The notes beneath the pieces are model-generated. The model was given only the letters and a program-made list of their open reading frames with translations, had not been told where the DNA came from and ran no database searches. DNA of 53,167 nucleotides from Tulasnella sp. 424. Lineage: Eukaryota; Basidiomycota; Agaricomycetes; Cantharellales; Tulasnellaceae. A program made the translations under genes and the position numbers. The stretch lies in contig WSUB01000232.1 of the NCBI GenBank assembly GCA_019633425.1, positions 1-53,167 of the forward strand, given 5' to 3'. Below are positions 48,948 through 53,167 of the stretch, piece by piece (within the stretch, counting starts at the first letter, position 1; each line of letters starts with the position of its first letter).

Positions 48948-49078
48948 AGTTTCCGGCTTGATAGACTCGATGGGTGGGGGCCGCGGACAAGTGCGCCGTC
49001 TCCCTCGGACATAAGATGTTAATTCCGCCGAGGGGGCAGCGTAGAGAACAACCACCCGAAACGCAACATCATCACGTC
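48948..49078. promoter_or_regulatory. Bidirectional promoter of F-box pair B4/A1
   Basis: Only 131 bp separate the two start codons. The block around GTTAATTCCGCCGA (49018-49031) is kept in all copies of the module (27430-27445, 33336-33350, 42703-42715, 45258-45271, and weakly 51041-51048), which makes it a candidate shared element. Confidence 0.5.
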
Positions 49079-50848
49079 ATGGTGGACAACGAACATCAAC
49101 AGGAGTACGTATCTAGGTCTAATAGTTGATCTAACCTCTCTACTTACTCGATCATCAAAAGGAACAGCATCACCCGAAGTCATTTTGACAAACAGGAGAA
49201 CCAAGCAGCAATCCTTTTGCAATTGGACGCTATGCGAACAACTGTCACGAGGTTGTTAGCCTCCCAGAAGCCCCAAGAACGTCGAATTGCTTTAGAAGAG
49301 ATGGACGAGTCCTTGCTCCTTGTCGAGAAATGGGCCCACGAAACTGGAGAATTGACGAACACCATCCAAGCCGAAATCGCCAAGATGAAAGTCCAACGCA
49401 ACGCTGCCCTTCCCATCCACGCGCTTCCACGCGAGCTCCTCACCGCCATCTTTCTAATATGCCTCAAGCCAATAACATGGAGCATCCATGACATCCTTCG
49501 GTTGATGTCCGTGTGCTCAACCTGGAAAAGATTCCTCGAGAGCAGTGCTCTCTTCTGGCCAAAACTTCATTCAAAATATTCTCTGCCGATAGTAGAGTTG
49601 GTCCTTCGCAGAAACCCCTCGGGCCCGCTCCGCGTCGTCTCCCCAGATGAAGAAGCTGCAAGCAAAAAGTCGGACGTCCTGGGACTTGCAGCCGAATATT
49701 CGACGCGATGGTGCGCTATCGCATTCAAAGGGGTTGTGTCCAATACCGTCAAAGAACAACTCCAGGTTCCCACCCCTAACTTAACGGAGCTCCAGGTCAT
49801 CAATTATGGCCTCCCTCAATTTCCCAGCATCACGCTAAACCTGTCGGAGGGCAAAAAATTCCATCACGTCGTCCTAAGCGGCGTCACAATTCCGTGGGAC
49901 TCGTCACGCCTCCTAGGTCTCCGATCCCTCCAGCTGTGCAAAGTTACTCATAACTCGCCGTCACTATCGCAGCTACATACAGTATTGGTTTCCTCGCCTG
50001 AACTGTGGTACCTTAGGCTATCGGAACTCACTGAGCCGTCCGACGATGCTGCAAGCATTCTCGGCCCGCCTCCTACTCTCTTTCTTCCAGAATTATCGGC
50101 TCTCGTTCTCTATATGATTCCGGAACACTTCATGGTCCACCTTCTCACTCACATTCAAGCCCCAGTTTGCAGCTGTATAGTTGCCGCTAATATCCCTTTC
50201 TCCATTACGGCTAACTCCGGTTTCCAAACCCTCATAACCCAAGCGTTGCGAGTTTCAAACGGAGTTCGTATCACTTCGAGCTGTGCATCGTTATTTCTCG
50301 CCTCAGAGCAACGCCCTCGAGTTCCTATTAATTGGGCCCACTCGTTTAAGAAGACTGTTGGAATGGACATTAAAATCCGCCGGGGGGAATCTGGAGCAGC
50401 GTGGAAAGAAGATATCCAAAGTGTATTAAATGTGGTAACGGTACATGCACCAAGCAATTTAGCGGTGGGGTTCATCCCTTCTTCCAGCGCCTTGCCGATC
50501 ACGACTGCCTCGGAACTCCTCCGCCTCCTTCCCACCACCAAGGCGATCAGGTGTTACCGTCTTTTCGACTGCCATGACGTGCTCCAGTACCTCGTCGTTG
50601 AAGATGGATCGGGCCCGGGTTTTCCCTGTCCAGACTTGGAAACTCTGATGTTAAGGCCCAAGGATGATACGGAGGTGGAGCTCCTTCGATGTCTCCTGCG
50701 ACTTCGCCAGTTGTCAAGTCAGAAGATCGACTCATCTGTCCGTCCCTTAAAACGCTTGTCTGCGCCGCAGAGCGTTCTTGACATGCTGAACATGGATGGA
50801 TTATTGGAAGGCTTGGAAACGGAACCTGTATCAGAGACTGACGAGTAA
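49079..50848 (+). CDS. Type-A F-box protein (A1), 570 aa, intact
   Basis: A 26-nt first exon (49079-49104) joins exon 2 (49162-50848) in phase. The same exon pair is found in the second intact gene, which supports the model. Residues about 40-90 are a coiled coil (IALEEMDESLLLVEKWAHE...IQAEIAKMKVQR), directly followed by an F-box-like segment (LPIHALPRELLTAIFLICL...LMSVCSTWKRFLESSALFW). The C-terminal 420 residues have leucine-rich stretches and a KIRRGESGAAWKE segment. Coiled coil plus F-box is a common agaric architecture; a Skp1-cullin ligase adaptor role follows from the family. The last residues (MLNMDGLLEGLE) are shared with the neighbour at 51108. Confidence 0.87.
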
Positions 50849-50869
50849 ACAACGTGGAGCGGGAACCGT

Positions 50870-51030
50870 AGTTTGTATCGTAGCGTTCTAATAATAATTC
50901 TAGGCGAGAGAGGGTAATAACAGGATGAAATCCATCGGGCCGCCCTTGAGCCTCCTGCTTCTCAATGAGAACGAAGAGTGGGTTGCCATCGTCACGGCAT
51001 CCATGGATGCCGTGGTCCATCGGATATAAG
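50870..51030 (-). pseudogene. Decayed type-B F-box scrap between the two type-A genes
   Basis: On the minus strand a piece resembling the end of exon 1, the intron and the beginning of exon 2 of the type-B genes can be aligned (IEKQEAQ against VEKQDPP, then a TCTCATTC-like intron with a distorted acceptor). Nothing else of the B gene remains. It is the expected position of a B partner for the type-A gene at 51108. Confidence 0.55.
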
Positions 51031-51107
51031 TTGCTATCTCCGCCGAGGGAAAACCAGTGTAATTATAACGATCTCACCACCCGAAGGCACAACGCCATCC
51101 CAACATC

Positions 51108-52865
51108 ATGATGTATAACGAGCATGAGCAGGAGTAAGTATCTCACACGCCTAGTTGGTCCAATACATTTACTTATTCGAACATTAGGGAATGCCTTACC
51201 CAAGGTCATTTTAATGCACAGGAGAACCTGCCAACAATCAACCTCGATGCTGCGCGGACGTGGCTCACGAGGTTGCTAAGCTCTCGAACGCCGCACGAAC
51301 GTCAAATTGCTGTCGACGAAATGGACAAGCATGTACTCATTATCGAACGATGGGCCCATGAAGGTGGAGAATTGACGAACACCATCCGCGCCGAAATCAC
51401 CACGATGAAAGTTCAACGTAACGCTTCCCTTCCCATCCACGCACTCCCCAGCGAAATCCTCACGTCCATCTTTCTAATATGCCTCAAGCCAATAACATGG
51501 AGCATCCATGACATCCTTCGGTTGATGTCCGTATGCTCATCCTGGAAAAGATTCCTTGAGAGCGGTGCTCTCTTCTGGCCAAAACTCCATACAAAATATT
51601 CTCTACCAACTTTAGAGTCGGTTCTTCGCAGAAACCCTTCAGGCCCTCTCCGGGTCATCTGTTCAAAGCGAGAGGACCCAGGCACCAAGTCAGGCCTCCT
51701 GGAGCGTGCAGCCGAACATTCGACGCGATGGTGCAATTTAACATTTAAAGGGGTTGTGTGCAATTCAGTCAAAGAACAACTCCAAGTTCACACCCCTAAC
51801 CTCACAGAACTTTACGTCGTCAATTCTTCCAGCCTACAATTTTGGGACGCCACGCTGGGCCTGTCGGAGGGGAGACCATTGCGACACGTCCTCCTGTGCC
51901 GCGTCGCAATTCCGTGGGACACGCCACGTCTCCGAGGTCTCCGGTCCTTACAGCTGAGTAAGGTTTCTCATAACCCGCCATCGCTGTCACAACTGTATAC
52001 AATGCTGGCCTCTTCGCCCGAATTGTGGTACCTTAGCCTATCAGGATTTACTGAGCCGTCCAGAGCTGCTGCAGATAAGCTCGACCTGCCTTCCGCTCTC
52101 CCCCTTCCAGCGTTATCGACTCTCGTTCTCCAAACCATTCCGGAGCGATTTATGGTCCAACTTCTCACTCACATTCAAGCACCAGTTTGCAGCTGTATAG
52201 TTGCCGCTGACATCCCCTTCTACGCTGTAACCAACCCCAATTTCCAAAACCTCATAACCCCAGCATTACGTATTTCGGACGGCATTCGTATAACTTCGAG
52301 CGGTGCAACATTATTTATCATCTCTCAGCAACGCCCTCAAATTATTCTTGATTGGATCGACTCAGTTGAGGAGACTGTTGGAATCCAAATTACGATCCGT
52401 CGGGGGGCATCCGGGGCAGCATCCAAAGGAGATATCCAAAGCGTATTAAAGACGGTAATGGTGCACGCACCAAGCAAGTTAACGGTGGCGTTCGTCCCTT
52501 CCTCCAGCGCTTTGCCAATCATGACTGCCCCGGAACTCCTCCGACTCCTTCCTTCAACGAAGGAGATAGGCTGCTACCGTCTTTTCGCCTGCCACGACGT
52601 GCTTCAGTACCTCGTCACTGACGATGGAGAGGGCTCTGGTTTCCCCTGTCCAGACCTGGAAACCCTGACGTTGAGTCCCAGGGACGATACGGAGGTGGAG
52701 CTACTTCGTAATCTCCTGCGACTTCGTCAGAATCTTTCCCAGTCGTCAGGTCAAAGGGCCGGCTGGTCTGTCCGTCCCTTGAAAAGCCTGTTTGCGCCGC
52801 AGAGCGTTCTTGACATGCTGAACCTGGATGGATTGTTGGAGGAATTGGAAACGCATAGCTTGTAG
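51108..52865 (+). CDS. Type-A F-box protein (A2), 567 aa, intact
   Basis: Exon 1 (51108-51133, 26 nt) and exon 2 (51188-52865) join in the same phase as in the paralog. This exon 2 start is needed because reading on without splicing meets TAA. Coiled coil about residues 45-85, F-box about 90-140 (LPIHALPSEILTSIFLICL, LMSVCSSWKRFLES), then leucine-rich C-terminal region. Similarity to A1 is high in the F-box and last 60 residues and lower in the middle, the pattern expected if the middle contacts the target. A ten-residue insertion (SSGQRAGW) lies near the C-terminus. Confidence 0.87.
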
Positions 52866-52884
52866 CTTGTAGCCTGTAGCCTGT

Positions 52885-53110
52885 ATCAGAAACCAATTAG
52901 TGACCCACATATGCGAAGCGGAAACTGCATCATAGGTAGTTCGTATCCTAGAGTCCCAGTAATAAATTCTGCGCAAGCGAGGGTGGAAACAGAATGAAAA
53001 CCCGGCGGCTGATCTTGAGCCTCCTGCTTCTCATTAATGGTAACGAAGAGTTCGAGAACGGTCGTCAACCCACTTACCCAGGTTGCGTAAATGATGATAA
53101 TCTAAATTTA
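52885..53110 (-). pseudogene. Second decayed type-B F-box scrap at the right edge
   Basis: The minus strand shows a distorted version of the B-gene intron and exon 2 start (YYWDSRIRTTYDAVSAS against YYQGSRIQTTFDAISAS) and of the exon 1 end (INEKQEAQDQPPG). It suggests another module begins here and continues past the window. The short CTTGTAGC-CTGTAGC-CTGTA run at 52858-52885 just before it is a small tandem repeat. Confidence 0.6.
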
Positions 53111-53167
53111 TTACGCGCGAGCAGACTGCCGTGAGACGTCAAGGTGCGCGGGGGGACAGTACCCCAG

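Overview
The window is nuclear DNA of a filamentous basidiomycete, most likely an Agaricomycete. Genes carry many short introns of about 50-75 bases. The gene families also fit: expanded DUF6535 membrane proteins, agaric-type F-box proteins, a MYST acetyltransferase with chromo barrel, a CreC/WDR20-type WD40 protein and a fungal 2-isopropylmalate synthase. No tRNA, rRNA or CRISPR array was found. All exon models below were assembled by eye from splice sites, reading phase and paralog comparison.

Left part (1-13690). A truncated DUF6535 gene (1-592) and a decayed creC copy (1112-2950) form a segmental duplicate of a unit lying further right. That unit has an intact DUF6535 gene with a long TGQP repeat (5090-9238), a creC 3' fragment (9737-10130), a small four-exon mitochondrial ribosomal protein gene of the MRPL31 type (10246-10736), and the complete creC gene (11000-13690). 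A novel seven-exon hypothetical gene sits at 3219-4261.

Housekeeping block (13986-18245). The E1-beta subunit of branched-chain 2-oxoacid dehydrogenase is divergent from creC. A MYST histone acetyltransferase lies tail to tail with it.

Membrane-protein block (18734-25136). Two complete DUF6535 genes lie in tandem with the same intron pattern. A duplicated 5' end of another gene (original at 36.6-37.25 kb) is wedged between them. A 792-bp element with 237-bp inverted repeats and a 7-bp target duplication follows.

Repeat-rich right half (26.8-53.2 kb). A module of [LEU4 3' end - spacer - type-B F-box gene - divergent type-A F-box gene] occurs several times, once inverted (26.9-29.7 kb). The complete LEU4 gene (37900-40504) looks like the source of the LEU4 pieces. 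Within this half lie a prolyl oligopeptidase gene with a frameshift and a lost catalytic histidine (30070-33135), a degenerate LINE-type retrotransposon fragment (33395-35663) and a one-TM hypothetical gene (35736-36930). Two B-type and two A-type F-box genes are intact; the other copies are broken.

Functionally, LEU4 makes leucine and BCKDHB breaks down branched-chain amino acids, but they are not clustered. The striking feature is repeated segmental duplication of F-box and DUF6535 genes that has dragged along pieces of neighbouring housekeeping genes (LEU4, creC).
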